Translations under genes and position numbers: made by a program
Origin: Andalucia godoyi
Taxonomy: Eukaryota > Discoba > Jakobea > Jakobida > Andaluciidae
Direction: 5' to 3'
Assembly (NCBI GenBank): GCA_009859145.1
Contig: VRVR01000044.1
Location: 62,001 to 126,000 of the forward strand
DNA: 64,000 bases
Notes under the pieces: generated by a model
Databases searched by the model: none
The model's input: only the letters and a program-made list of their open reading frames with translations
Told to the model about the DNA's origin: nothing
In this document: piece by piece, positions 38,001-47,433 of the stretch
Layout: each line of letters begins with the position of its first letter
How positions within the stretch are numbered: the first letter of the stretch is position 1

Positions 38001-40718
38001 TTACGGCTTCTTTACCGTCTCTTGCGAATCTGTGCCTTTGATCATCTGCAAAAACTCTTCTTCGAGCGTTTTGTACCCTTCGTCAAGAGCTTTGATCACT
38101 GGGTCCTCGGGTACAGCTTGCTGATTCTGCGACGGTGCCTCTGTCGAACCCGGTTGTTCTGTATTCCCTTTCTCTTTTTGCATCTTCTCGTACTCTACTG
38201 CTCTGATGTCAGATCGCACACGCACAAACTGAGCCCTTTGATATTCCCGATCAATGAACCCGCGGAACACTTCTTCTTCCTTCAAAATCTTTTTTGAAAA
38301 TGGGCGCGGAATTTCGATAATTCGCAAGGTTCCGGTCTCGTCTGCAACAGCAAGAAGAGATCCGCGGGAGCTGTGCTGCGCGTTGGCTGCCGTTGGCGCA
38401 AACGACAGACCATAAATCTTCGCCGGCGCTACGACTTGAGAGAGCATCGGTTCATGCGTACGATCCAGCAGATCCCAAACCTCAATTCGGCCATCAACAG
38501 TTGCTGTAAAAATCACTCCCGGGCGATTCGGAGAGAATGCAGCAGCAGACAGCAGGGAAGAAGAGGCAGGGGACGTAAAAATCAGCGATTCCATGTAGTA
38601 CAAGCACCATTTCCAGTCCCCAACCGTCAGAAGGAGATGCTCATCGAACGGAGAGCTGGATACCCCAACAACAGGGCCACTGTGCGTACGAAGTACTCGA
38701 TCTACACAGTCCTTTCGGTTCTTCTTCGAAGACACGACAGACGGAGTGCTTGTCGATGTACCATCGTCAACTGCTGCAATTTGAGGAATCGCCTGATTGG
38801 ACAATGCCCAGTTCACATGCCCCAATTCACCTTCTTCAGTTCCAACCCACGTCTTGCAGAAAACTTCGGCGGGGCTCAGAACAGCCGTCTTTTTGGAAGA
38901 AGAAGAAGAAGTTGTTGTTCCGGAAGGATTTGTCGCGTCAGTGCTGGACAGAATATCCAGATGCAAACACAGCGAGGTGAACCTTCCGGATCGTTCAATA
39001 GGAGTCAGAGAAACGCGGAATGTTGGGTTCCAGACAAGATCCGACTCATCCTCGGCTTTCTTCCTGGAAGATTGCGTTAACCCGGACATGACGCCAAGAT
39101 TCAAATTACCAGCTCCCAAAAGACTTTGGCCTGCAAACAGCTGCTCATCCACAGCTGGAGTCGACGCATTTCTGACGAAGACGTCCCAAACCATGATGTT
39201 CGAATCGTACCCGCAAGTAACAAACTGGCAAGCAACGCTAGCATCTCCAGATTGATGAAATGAACCAATTGGTCGCAACTCCGAACGCTTCTGGGAATCT
39301 GCGGTCCGAGCATCAGCAGATTCTACAGGAGGCAGCCACACAAGATCAGCAACAGCACCAAAGTGCCCATTTTCAATGGACGACAGGAGTGCAAAAGGCA
39401 CGACTAGGCCCTTGCTCTGTGGCACATTGATATTCGCCAAATCCCAAATGCATAGCCGACCGTTGACACAGCCCGCTACTACTATCATGGACTTTGGATG
39501 GAACGCAAAAACGGAAATATCTGCAGGAGCTTCCAGGGCGCACTTCGGGACAATCGGATCTGAAAAAGCCCAGAGCAGCAGATGAGAGGGTTTAACAAAA
39601 CCGTAAGACAACACCCGCGTGTCGAAATTTTCAGCGGAAGAAATAGACACTCCAAGGACACCTTTCAGCAAGGGGTGCCATTGGACTCTACTTAGCCGTT
39701 TGTTCTTGGAATACTCGATATGCGTAAACGATTGCTGCTCCTTCAACACAACTTCGCCACGTTTCAAGGAAGGAACATCCTCGTCTTCGAGCAGAGCAAA
39801 ATCATCAGACAACAGATCCAGAACTTCATTTCCCGTCAGCATAGGATTAACCTGATGGGCAAGCTGAGAGATGAGCTCTCGAAACTCCTTTCGTTTCGCG
39901 TTCTGCTCCTTTCGAGACACAAGATCTGCTTCACTGATGTCATCCGACGCAACTTCGGGGGCATCTGGCTCAAACAGCCAGTGGCTATCCAGGACTTGGA
40001 CCATGCTTTCTTCGCTCACCTGCGTAGACGCTGGGACCTTGCGGTTGAAGATTGTCTGGGAACTTCGTTCTGACGGAGCAGGAACAGCCTGAACTCCGAT
40101 TTCGAGCTCACGTCTGCGTGTTTCAAAGTTCGGGTCCTTGAACGGTCTGAACTCTGTAAAGTCGTCCAGAGCATCGCGGTCGTCAAAGGATTCCTTTGGG
40201 CGATTGAAATATCGTCGATCACGGCTGACGTAGGACATCTGAAACGGTCGGTCATTCTGAATTCTCTCTTCCATGATCTCCTTGTCAGACCCGAGGGATA
40301 TCCATCCCATGCGCACTTTCTGCGGCTCGACCTGCTCTGCAACGGCTTCTTCTTCAACAACGGGATTAAGCACGCGATCCCTGCGCGTCATTTCCTCTGC
40401 AAACCGCTCTCCAGTAGTGACAATGTAAAAGTTATCTCCGTATTTGGAATCTGAATCGTACACAACCATGATTTCTTCACCTGGAAAATCCTTGATTTGC
40501 GGCTTAAAGCGCTGAAAATCAGAAATGACACCTCGGAATTGGATGTCGTCCAGAATCTTTTGTTTTGACAGAAGCTTCCACGGAACATCAGAAGTCACGT
40601 CCTTGTCAGTGACAAGCCCGAACATTTCCTGCGTCGTTCCCACGATGAAAATAGGAGCGACTCCAGAGTCCCCTTCAGGACCTTTTCCCGGAGCAGCACC
40701 TCCAGCTTCGGCGGGCAT
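38001..40718 (-). CDS. DNAI3: Dynein axonemal intermediate chain 3 (WDR63/IC140), 905 aa
   Basis: The N-terminal signature of the family is clear: TTQEMFGLVTDKDVTSDVPW, ISDFQRFKPQIKDFPGEEIM and VVYDSDSKYGDNFYIVTT. Residues ~340-830 form WD40 repeats (HPKSMIVVAGCVNGRLCIWD, FSPNRPGVIFTATVDGRIEV). The C-terminal ~70 residues are a charged helix. DNAI3 is an intermediate chain of the inner-arm dynein I1/f that controls ciliary waveform. Its presence, with DNAAF9, shows that the organism builds motile axonemes with both arm types. Confidence 0.92.
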   Translation of the reverse strand: MPAEAGGAAPGKGPEGDSGVAPIFIVGTTQEMFGLVTDKDVTSDVPWKLLSKQKILDDIQFRGVISDFQRFKPQIKDFPGEEIMVVYDSDSKYGDNFYIVTTGERFAEEMTRRDRVLNPVVEEEAVAEQVEPQKVRMGWISLGSDKEIMEERIQNDRPFQMSYVSRDRRYFNRPKESFDDRDALDDFTEFRPFKDPNFETRRRELEIGVQAVPAPSERSSQTIFNRKVPASTQVSEESMVQVLDSHWLFEPDAPEVASDDISEADLVSRKEQNAKRKEFRELISQLAHQVNPMLTGNEVLDLLSDDFALLEDEDVPSLKRGEVVLKEQQSFTHIEYSKNKRLSRVQWHPLLKGVLGVSISSAENFDTRVLSYGFVKPSHLLLWAFSDPIVPKCALEAPADISVFAFHPKSMIVVAGCVNGRLCIWDLANINVPQSKGLVVPFALLSSIENGHFGAVADLVWLPPVESADARTADSQKRSELRPIGSFHQSGDASVACQFVTCGYDSNIMVWDVFVRNASTPAVDEQLFAGQSLLGAGNLNLGVMSGLTQSSRKKAEDESDLVWNPTFRVSLTPIERSGRFTSLCLHLDILSSTDATNPSGTTTSSSSSKKTAVLSPAEVFCKTWVGTEEGELGHVNWALSNQAIPQIAAVDDGTSTSTPSVVSSKKNRKDCVDRVLRTHSGPVVGVSSSPFDEHLLLTVGDWKWCLYYMESLIFTSPASSSLLSAAAFSPNRPGVIFTATVDGRIEVWDLLDRTHEPMLSQVVAPAKIYGLSFAPTAANAQHSSRGSLLAVADETGTLRIIEIPRPFSKKILKEEEVFRGFIDREYQRAQFVRVRSDIRAVEYEKMQKEKGNTEQPGSTEAPSQNQQAVPEDPVIKALDEGYKTLEEEFLQMIKGTDSQETVKKP

Positions 40719-40903
40719 CCTTATGAAACCGTGAGAAGGATTTACACTTTACAACGCAACAAAATGCCAAAAGAACGACGGAAGATGAAAAGACGAGACA
40801 GGAATTGGACAAAGAAGCTTTCCAGTTAGTTTTTTGGCGGGCCTCGAGACGTGGGGGTCGGTTGACAGTTCGGGAAAGACAGGAAAGACTATCGTACGCG
40901 GTC

Positions 40904-42027
40904 ATGTCTACCGTGCCCCTTTCCCTTTGCTGCGAGGACCGCAAGCGGTTTAGTATCAAGCATCAATATGGGCCCCCCCCCCCCCGTTACCGTAAGGTTG
41001 CGCAAAACGGAGCACCAGTGCCGCCCAGACATTCCAAATGTTTTCCCGCATCTGGTGTCTCTGTTGCCGGTATCTGCTCGGGTTTTTTATTGATGCAAAC
41101 GGAAAATGTCAATATGTTTATGCGGGGTTGCGCATGAGAGTACCGTTGGTATGTCAGCAAACATTCATTCTGTGCGTGTGTGAATGGCAGACGTGTCTTA
41201 TTGTTTTTTGTTTTGTTTTGTTTCAACAAGAATCCATACAGTCCTTCTTTGGCATATATGGGTCGATCGTGGATGTCACGTTAGACCGAGTGGCGCGCAC
41301 GGCATGTGTGGAATTTGCAAATCCTGACTCTGCCAGTTCTGTCGTCCGAGACGGGCCGCATTTTCATCTGGATGGAAGTACCGTTTCCGTTAATGCTTGT
41401 CCTGCAGAAAAGAACTGTGTGCTGCAGACTGAAGGTACGTCGTTTCAGTCGGTTCTCAAAAATGCGTTGCTTTGGAATCCCGCCGTCCGTCTCCAGGTCT
41501 TTGTGGACTTTAAATTCTCTGCAATGGATAGGTTTCATGCAGCTGAAGACTTTACAACGTTTGTCGAAGCGGTTCGCGTTTCGTGCGCCCAACAGTTTGG
41601 ACCGTGTGCAGTGACATTTGTAATTTATACTGAAGGAAGTTTACCATGTCACGCCTCATCCCTTCTTGCAATGCCAGACATTGTGATTCACACCGTTCCC
41701 AAAAACTGTTCTGTGCTGATACGAATGTCAGCGGATCTGTCTGAATGGGCTTTCGACCAACGAATGGGGAAGGGGTACAAAATTGCTGTTGTGTTTTCAA
41801 TGAACCGAGACACACGTACCCTCTTCCAATGGTTTCGTTCAAATTCTCAAAACTTTGGCATCTATCTTGGGCTTTGGCAGGCCAACAATGCTGATTCTGC
41901 TTCGCCATGCTGCTTCGAGAGTATGGAAGCTGGCGCGAATGTTCTGCACGTTCAGTCGACCACCGAAGGCTGTGGGCTCTTGAAAGAACCCTCCGTCCGC
42001 ATTCCCACTGAAAAACAGCATTGCTGA
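40904..42027 (+). CDS. RRM protein with NYN-like domain; one inferred intron (41070-41230)
   Basis: Exon 2 alone starts in the middle of an RRM (SFFGIYGSIVDV, then RTACVEFANPDSASSVV as RNP1 strand). An ATG at 40904 opens a frame ending at 41069. A GTATCT donor at 41070 and the acceptor tttcaacaag ending at 41230 join in phase, give KCFPASGVSVA followed by ESIQSFFGIYG, and restore the first RRM strand and helix. The product is 320 aa. After the RRM, residues ~150-280 alternate strands and helices (LQVFVDF, TFVIYTEG, DIVIHTVP, KIAVVFSMN, FGIYLG) like a NYN/PIN nuclease fold, as in MARF1. A run of 13 C at 40973-40985 lies in exon 1. The splice is inferred. Confidence 0.6.
40973..40985. repeat. 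Homopolymer of 13 C in a coding exon
   Basis: It encodes part of a Pro run in the inferred first exon of the RRM gene. A length error or polymorphism here would shift the frame. Confidence 0.9.
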
Positions 42028-42076
42028 TTCCTATTGGGCAGGAGTGCCCCGTGTCTTACCATCCCTGCAATCGCAG

Positions 42077-43642
42077 TCACTCGCCCGGAATCATGCGTTT
42101 CAGCATGGAAATGCGCTTGGCCATTGCAGACAACCACTCCGCTTCATCCTCTACTTGTCGAATCGGGGAGTCGTGGATCGGAGAGTGATTTTCTATGACA
42201 GCTCCCTCTTTGGATGCAAAAGACGACGATCGCGGACGTCCGGCCGGGAGAGATCCAGACGGAAATGAAGAAGGAGTCTCATGCGGATGAGAGGCCGGAA
42301 TCGGAGTTATGGCTCTTCTATCTTCCAAAATCTCCAATTCTTGCTGATCTAGTTGATGAAAATGACTTTTCAGCGATGGGTATTTCCGCGCAAGCGCTTC
42401 TCGGTAAATGGAGCCTGGTGCGACAGTCACGTCCTTTGCAGCTCCAACTACATAAATCGTGGAGATTGCCCTCGACCGACTCTGTGACGACGTCCGGCTT
42501 TCTGTATCCGGGGACTTAGGCCTGCACTGCCCGCTAAATACTGGTGACGTTGGCCTTGAACACGGAGTTGAGCTCTGGGGATTTGGAGAAATGCTGCGCA
42601 CCATCCCAACATCGGACGGTCGAACATAAACTCTTCTGGAAATGTCCTCATACTGCTCCACAAGAATTTTCAGCGGTTCATCCTGCGAGTCCAAGTACAT
42701 TTTGATATTATAAGAGTGCAAAACACGTTGCAAAATGTACAAATTGGCAGCCGACGCAAGATTCGGTACATACTTGTTGAAAGTAATGTGGCGAGTCACA
42801 TCCGATGCCGTGTAGCCGGCTGCAAGACCAGCTGCTCGGACAGCTCTTTCCATTTGCTGAATGCAAGCAACAGATGGATGGCGGACACCAGTTGAATTAT
42901 TTTGGGCAACAAACAAGTCTGGATCGTAGCAGGAGACTCGATCCGTCTTGACATTGGAATGCGAAGTTGGACGTTTGGAGGAGCTTGTTGTCAGAATTGG
43001 CGATGCGCGGACCGGTGTCGACACAGAAGTTGGAGCCGTAGGCTTCTTCTGCACCGTTTTCCGATTTGCAGATGACATTATCGGTGCTTGATCCTGCGGC
43101 GCGGTATCTGACTGTGCAGGCGCCTTTTCAGCGCCAGTCATTGCTTCCGCACCAGGCACTGGCATCTCGGCAAGATCAGACAGTGTAAAGCGCGGCGAAT
43201 CGAAACTATCCTGTTGTTCTTCGCGTGCAGGTATTCCGGAAACGTCCATTGCACCTCCGGAAATGAGGTCGACGCCTTCCTCGTCATGTGCGGGCCGAGA
43301 GGAATCATCGCTAGTAAACTCTGAATTGGGCACTGAATTTCTGAATTGAAGATCTTGCGACCCTGGGGCACTGGCCTCCGCTGATTCGATCGAAGCTAGG
43401 TTTCACATACAAAAAATCCACAAACAGGCAGGAGGGGGGGTTAAACACGTAAGAAACAAAAAAAAGTTCTTTTTGTAAAATGAGAGGGGAAACAAAAATA
43501 GAAAACGGTCTGCAAACGTACAATGGAGAGCAGCTTCGGGAGGCATTGCAGCATCCGGTTCTGGTTTGACACGGATGCGCAACTGTCGTTGGATGTCCTC
43601 GATAGCTCGAAGGAGCTCAGCATCGTCTTCGGCTCCCGACAT
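42077..43642 (-). CDS. Unknown two-exon protein, 479 aa (intron 43396-43521)
   Basis: Exon 1 (43642-43522) begins MSGAEDDAELLRAIEDIQRQ, a short amphipathic helix. A GTACGT donor at 43521 and a CCTAG acceptor ending at 43396 join in phase one to exon 2 (43395-42077), whose frame is open across the junction. An ordered block near residues 200-300 (AGLAAGYTASDVTRHITFNK, NLYILQRVLHSYNIKMYLDS) is flanked by disordered Ser/Pro-rich regions. The C-terminus ends in another short helix. The family is not recognised. The gene is convergent with the RRM gene across 49 bp. Confidence 0.6.
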
Positions 43643-44061
43643 TTACTGATGCCGCAATACGTAATGACCAACTGAAGCGATGCCGGTGAACAAAGAGGGA
43701 AACGTCAAAAACGACACCTGAAAAAGAAAAATCAGAGGGGAAAGACTTGGAGGAACCCCAAGAGGTCGGAGAGAGAAAGCCCCAACGCGCACGCACTCTC
43801 AAGTGATGCAGCAGCTTCCAAGTCTCATGAGGGGGACTCCGTCGGCGTTGTCGAGTTGTCCGTGACCTGTCTGTCACGTGTGTTTGTGTGTTGCGTTTTC
43901 GAGGAGTCTCGAAAGACGACTGAAGGCATTGTTTTGGTTTTCATTTTTATAATTTTTTTGTTTTGTTTATTCATTTATTTATTTATCATTTTTTGCAGGT
44001 TTCCTGGTTTTTAGTTTCGTTTCTGGCATCATTTGCGCTGCTGCCTGCTGATTGCTGCGTA
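43643..44061. other. Divergent promoter region with a probable leader-intron acceptor
   Basis: The stretch TTTATTTATTTATCATTTTT followed by TGCAG (ending 43998) is a strong 3' splice site about 60 bp before the PDXDC1 start. A 5' UTR intron is likely; the donor was not fixed. Nothing else is seen. Confidence 0.5.
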
Positions 44062-46131
44062 ATGATGGAGCAGGCATATTATGAGCCTCTTGTTCAACTT
44101 TTGCGCAAATCCGAGGATCTTGTATTGGATTCTGAAGGCACCGAGAGGCCAAAGGTCGCACTAGCTTTGATTCCGGAAAATGCAGTACCGGAAGCATCGA
44201 TCGTGGAGGCATTGGCACGGGCGGTGGAAAAGATGCAACAGGATGACAGACTTGGCATGTCGGATGACTCTGGTGTGCGCTCTTCATTAAGCGTCGGAGC
44301 ATTGTCGTTCACGGAGTCAATCCAAATTCTTTGTGGCGAAGCTTGCGGCGCAGGTCATGCAGTTCTGAGTCGATGCACGAGCGTCTTTCAGCGAACCGCG
44401 TTGTTGAATGCCGTTCGTTCCAGTCTTGAGCTGGAATTTCGTTCAATGTTTCGTCTTCAAGAAGACCAGTTGTTCTGCATGTACGCGTCATCGTCCCTGG
44501 ACTTGCTCAAGAGTATTGTCTTATCGTCTGTTCGAAAGCCGTGCCAACGGAAGCTTCGCATTATTTATCATTCGGAAACTGACGGCTCTCTTATGCCCAT
44601 TTCCTCTCTCAAATTTCTGGCGTCTTTGTTTGATGAGGTGACGCCCGTTCCACTTAATCTATGCGACGTCTCCATTGAGGATGGACTGCTAGTAGACACA
44701 GCTGAAGAGGCTTGCATCGTGTATGCCTCTCTAGACGAAGCAATCCTTCTGCAGAGAACTGCAGAATTCCTCAGGTTCGCAAATGTCTGTGAAGCAAAGC
44801 GAATCCCGTTCATCCTTGATAATGCGCTGTCGGCGATGCAGATTCTAATGCTGCAGAATGACAAAGTTCTTTCGGATCTGGTGTTCAAGTCTGCTGGAAT
44901 CATGATTGATTTCCGAAGCTTATTTGGGATTTCTGGGTGCTCTGCGTGCTTTTGTTTCTCTAATCTCTTGCAGGAGAGTCGCCTTCGGAGTCTGGATGAC
45001 GCTGAAATTGCACTGGGGCCTCTCCTTTCGTTGATTTGTGCTTTGTTACATGTTGGGCGGAAGGGCCTTGCGATCACCTTTGAAAATTCCCAACGCGTCG
45101 TTTCTTCCTTTGCAGCTGCCGCTGCCGAATGTGGAACTTTGGCAATTGTTTCGCATCTCTCTCCTTTATTCGTTTCCTTTCGGTGCCCTTGCGAAGCGTA
45201 TCCAGAATGTACCTCGCTAGATACGTGGGACTTCCATGAGAACGTATATATGGAACTGTGCAACCGATTTCCCGCGGGCCACTGTCCGTTCTCATTCTGC
45301 GATGGCACATTTAGAATCACTGCAAATGCTGTTCGATCATTCTCCAATTCTGTACAGCACGAGGATCTGTTGAAGGCGCTATGGGAGGTTGTCTATCGCC
45401 TTCGACTTCAGCAATCTCTCAGGATGGCCGCTGCAGAATCATTTCCCACTTTTGTTCATTATCACAAGAAGCATCGCAACCGTTCTGCGATTGCAAGTTT
45501 TTCTTTCATTCCAAAGGAATTGAACTTCAGTTCGGATTTGCTGGGTTGGGAAGAGGAACTTTTCACTGCAAATGAGCGGCTTCTTGGGTTTCTCCAGGCC
45601 CAGTCGCTACCTGGCTTTTCGTTTATGCTACTGCTGCCTGGCCGCGCGCGCTCATCTTCCTCCAGTCCGTCTCCTGTCTCTCCTCGCCAATTAACTCCGT
45701 TTGTGGGGAATCAGTCAAGCCCCCGGCGGTTTGCTAACCTCAGCGACATGGAGCTTCCGTCAATTGGCGTACATTTGGCATTTAATTTTCCAGCAGAGCT
45801 TCCCTCCAGCAATGACCTGTCTTTTGCCTCACTCCCGCAATTGTGCGTGCATCTGCTTTCGGATTTAGAGCGGTGCATCAAGTCTTCTGTCGCCGAGGTT
45901 GAAAAAACTGTTGTGCCCATCATCCAAGAAGAACTCGAAGAAGAGCTTCGGTCGTCTATTGCTTCAGCACAAGCAGAACTTGAAAGCGAGAAACCGTCCA
46001 TCATTCGACAGTTTCCAATTTTTGGTCGGCTCGTGAATTACGTGCTTCCAGTAGATCAGAGAAACGTTGGTATGCAATTTGATATCGGAAAACGAAAGCT
46101 TGAGGATATTCATCGAGAAGCGAAAAAATAA
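44062..46131 (+). CDS. PDXDC1: PDXDC1-like PLP-decarboxylase-fold protein lacking the PLP lysine, 689 aa
   Basis: The starts MM at 44062/44065 are the first ATGs. Residues ~20-390 have the group II decarboxylase/aspartate aminotransferase fold (FILDNALSAMQ, IMIDFRSLFGISG). The site where active enzymes have His-Lys in a D-x-H-K context reads D283-F-R-S286, so no Schiff-base lysine is there. The C-terminal signature SAQAELESEKPSIIRQFPIF followed by GRLVNYVLPV matches the family-specific end of animal PDXDC1 (E.Q.EL..E..LRQIP..GS.LNW.SP). The animal protein also lacks the lysine and has been genetically linked to lipid and sphingolipid levels. A pseudoenzyme role is likely. Confidence 0.82.
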   Translation: MMEQAYYEPLVQLLRKSEDLVLDSEGTERPKVALALIPENAVPEASIVEALARAVEKMQQDDRLGMSDDSGVRSSLSVGALSFTESIQILCGEACGAGHAVLSRCTSVFQRTALLNAVRSSLELEFRSMFRLQEDQLFCMYASSSLDLLKSIVLSSVRKPCQRKLRIIYHSETDGSLMPISSLKFLASLFDEVTPVPLNLCDVSIEDGLLVDTAEEACIVYASLDEAILLQRTAEFLRFANVCEAKRIPFILDNALSAMQILMLQNDKVLSDLVFKSAGIMIDFRSLFGISGCSACFCFSNLLQESRLRSLDDAEIALGPLLSLICALLHVGRKGLAITFENSQRVVSSFAAAAAECGTLAIVSHLSPLFVSFRCPCEAYPECTSLDTWDFHENVYMELCNRFPAGHCPFSFCDGTFRITANAVRSFSNSVQHEDLLKALWEVVYRLRLQQSLRMAAAESFPTFVHYHKKHRNRSAIASFSFIPKELNFSSDLLGWEEELFTANERLLGFLQAQSLPGFSFMLLLPGRARSSSSSPSPVSPRQLTPFVGNQSSPRRFANLSDMELPSIGVHLAFNFPAELPSSNDLSFASLPQLCVHLLSDLERCIKSSVAEVEKTVVPIIQEELEEELRSSIASAQAELESEKPSIIRQFPIFGRLVNYVLPVDQRNVGMQFDIGKRKLEDIHREAKK

Positions 46132-46616
46132 AAGTGTTGAAAGCGTCTTGCAGTGCTTTTCTGCTTTGTCTGGGCGTGATGTTTCGTGGACTCCTTGTCT
46201 GAATGCGGTGGGCGGTAATGGAAGCCCTTTGGGTGACGACGTGATTCTGTGTTTTTCTTTGTCTTTTCCAAGACTGCGTTATGGGCTACCCACATCTTTT
46301 TTTCTTTTTTTTTCTCCCCCTGTTTTTCCTCAAGAAATCCAGTGATTGGAAAAGAGATCAAAAAACAACATTATTTCGATCGGAGCAAAAGAACGTTTCG
46401 GTCTGGTGGAAGCAGGAGCCCATGAACCACGGCTGCTCGTCGTTCCACAAGCAGCATTGCACTGTGAGCAAGAAGACGAGCGCGGGTGTGCATTCGCTCG
46501 CATGCTGTGCGAACATGGCAGTCTGTGCAGTCTGTAAGTGATGAACTAAGGTCAGTTGGAGGTGGTGTCAATAGACACCAAATTTTTTTCAGAAAGCAAG
46601 TTTGCAAGTTAATGAT
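46132..46616. other. Tail-to-tail spacer PDXDC1 / H2B copy 2
   Basis: T-rich sequence with C runs near 46310. Short frames have no coding character. It contains the H2B 3' hairpin at 46563-46580. Confidence 0.55.
46563..46580 (-). terminator. Histone-type 3' stem-loop after H2B copy 2
   Basis: In gene sense the sequence reads TGGTGTC-TATT-GACACCA, a perfect 7-bp stem with a four-base loop, about 37 nt past the stop. Canonical replication-dependent histone mRNAs end with a GG...CC 6-bp stem and U-rich 4-nt loop at 25-50 nt. Size, position and GG/CC ends agree; the loop sequence differs from UUUC. Copy 1 shows no such hairpin nearby. Confidence 0.5.
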
Positions 46617-47009
46617 TTAAGCAGAAGAGAATTTGGAGACGGCCTTGGTTCCCTCGGAGACGGCGTGCTTGGCAAGCTCACCGGGGAGAACCAGGCGGAC
46701 TGCAGTCTGGATTTCGCGGGACGACAGCGTCTTGGTCTTGTTGTAGCGAGACAGACGCGAGGCCTCGGTGGCAATGCGCTCAAACACATCGTTGATAAAC
46801 GAGTTCATGATGCCCATGGCGCGGGTCGAAATGCCAATGTCCGAGTGAACCTGGCGGAGGACCTTGTAGATGTACGACGAGAAGGTCTCCTCGCGGCGCT
46901 TGGAGCGCTTCTTCTTGTCCGAGGACGGCGCGGGGGCGGCGGCGGCGGGCTTCTCGACAGACTTGGTGGCCTTTGAGGCGACTTTCTTTGCGGCGGTCTT
47001 GGGGGCCAT
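46617..47009 (-). CDS. H2B: Histone H2B, copy 2
   Basis: The protein is identical (130 aa) to the copy 12 kb upstream. Coding DNA is the same except for AAA instead of AAG at one Lys near the end and GCT instead of GCG at the last Ala. Identity continues about 18 bp into the leader (CATTGTTAGTACAGTTAT on the plus strand) and then stops. This pattern indicates recent duplication or gene conversion limited to the transcribed part. Confidence 0.98.
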   Translation of the reverse strand: MAPKTAAKKVASKATKSVEKPAAAAPAPSSDKKKRSKRREETFSSYIYKVLRQVHSDIGISTRAMGIMNSFINDVFERIATEASRLSRYNKTKTLSSREIQTAVRLVLPGELAKHAVSEGTKAVSKFSSA

Positions 47010-47433
47010 TGTTAGTACAGTTATTAGTTGTTAGTGGGTTGAAAAACGAAAAGGAGAAGAGAAGAAGCGGAGAAAAAGAGAATCAAAGAAAGAAACACCG
47101 AGAAGAAGTCGCTGCGAAAAGAAGACTGTTGCTTTGTTTTGTTTCTGCCGTGTCGGGCAAAAACGCGGGAGAAAGACCCCCATCGCGGGACTGGCAGCAA
47201 AGTCGCAATCCGTGGGTCCGGGAGTGAAAAGGAACGACGTACAGCAGGCGCATCTGCAGCCGCGCGCTTGTCTTTTTTCTTTTTTCTTTGAAGGTAGTTT
47301 TTCTTTTGACTTATTTGCTTATTTTTTGGCAGACTTCCGAGGATTCCCAAGAGATCGGAACAGACAAGTGCAGCTCTTCGATTGCTCAAAACACATTTCC
47401 ACACATTTACAAACACTAAAACATTTAGCAGCG
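47010..47433. other. H2B copy 2 promoter and USP5 downstream region
   Basis: Contains GCGGGA at 47165-47170 and 47185-47190 and ACTGGCAGCA at 47190-47199, the elements shared with H2B copy 1. The remainder is purine-rich or T-rich spacer. Confidence 0.5.

Noticed and set aside
41038-41230. Unspliced N-terminus of the RRM gene frame
   Set aside because: Gives a Cys/Phe-rich stretch that interrupts the RRM; splicing 41,070-41,230 restores the domain.
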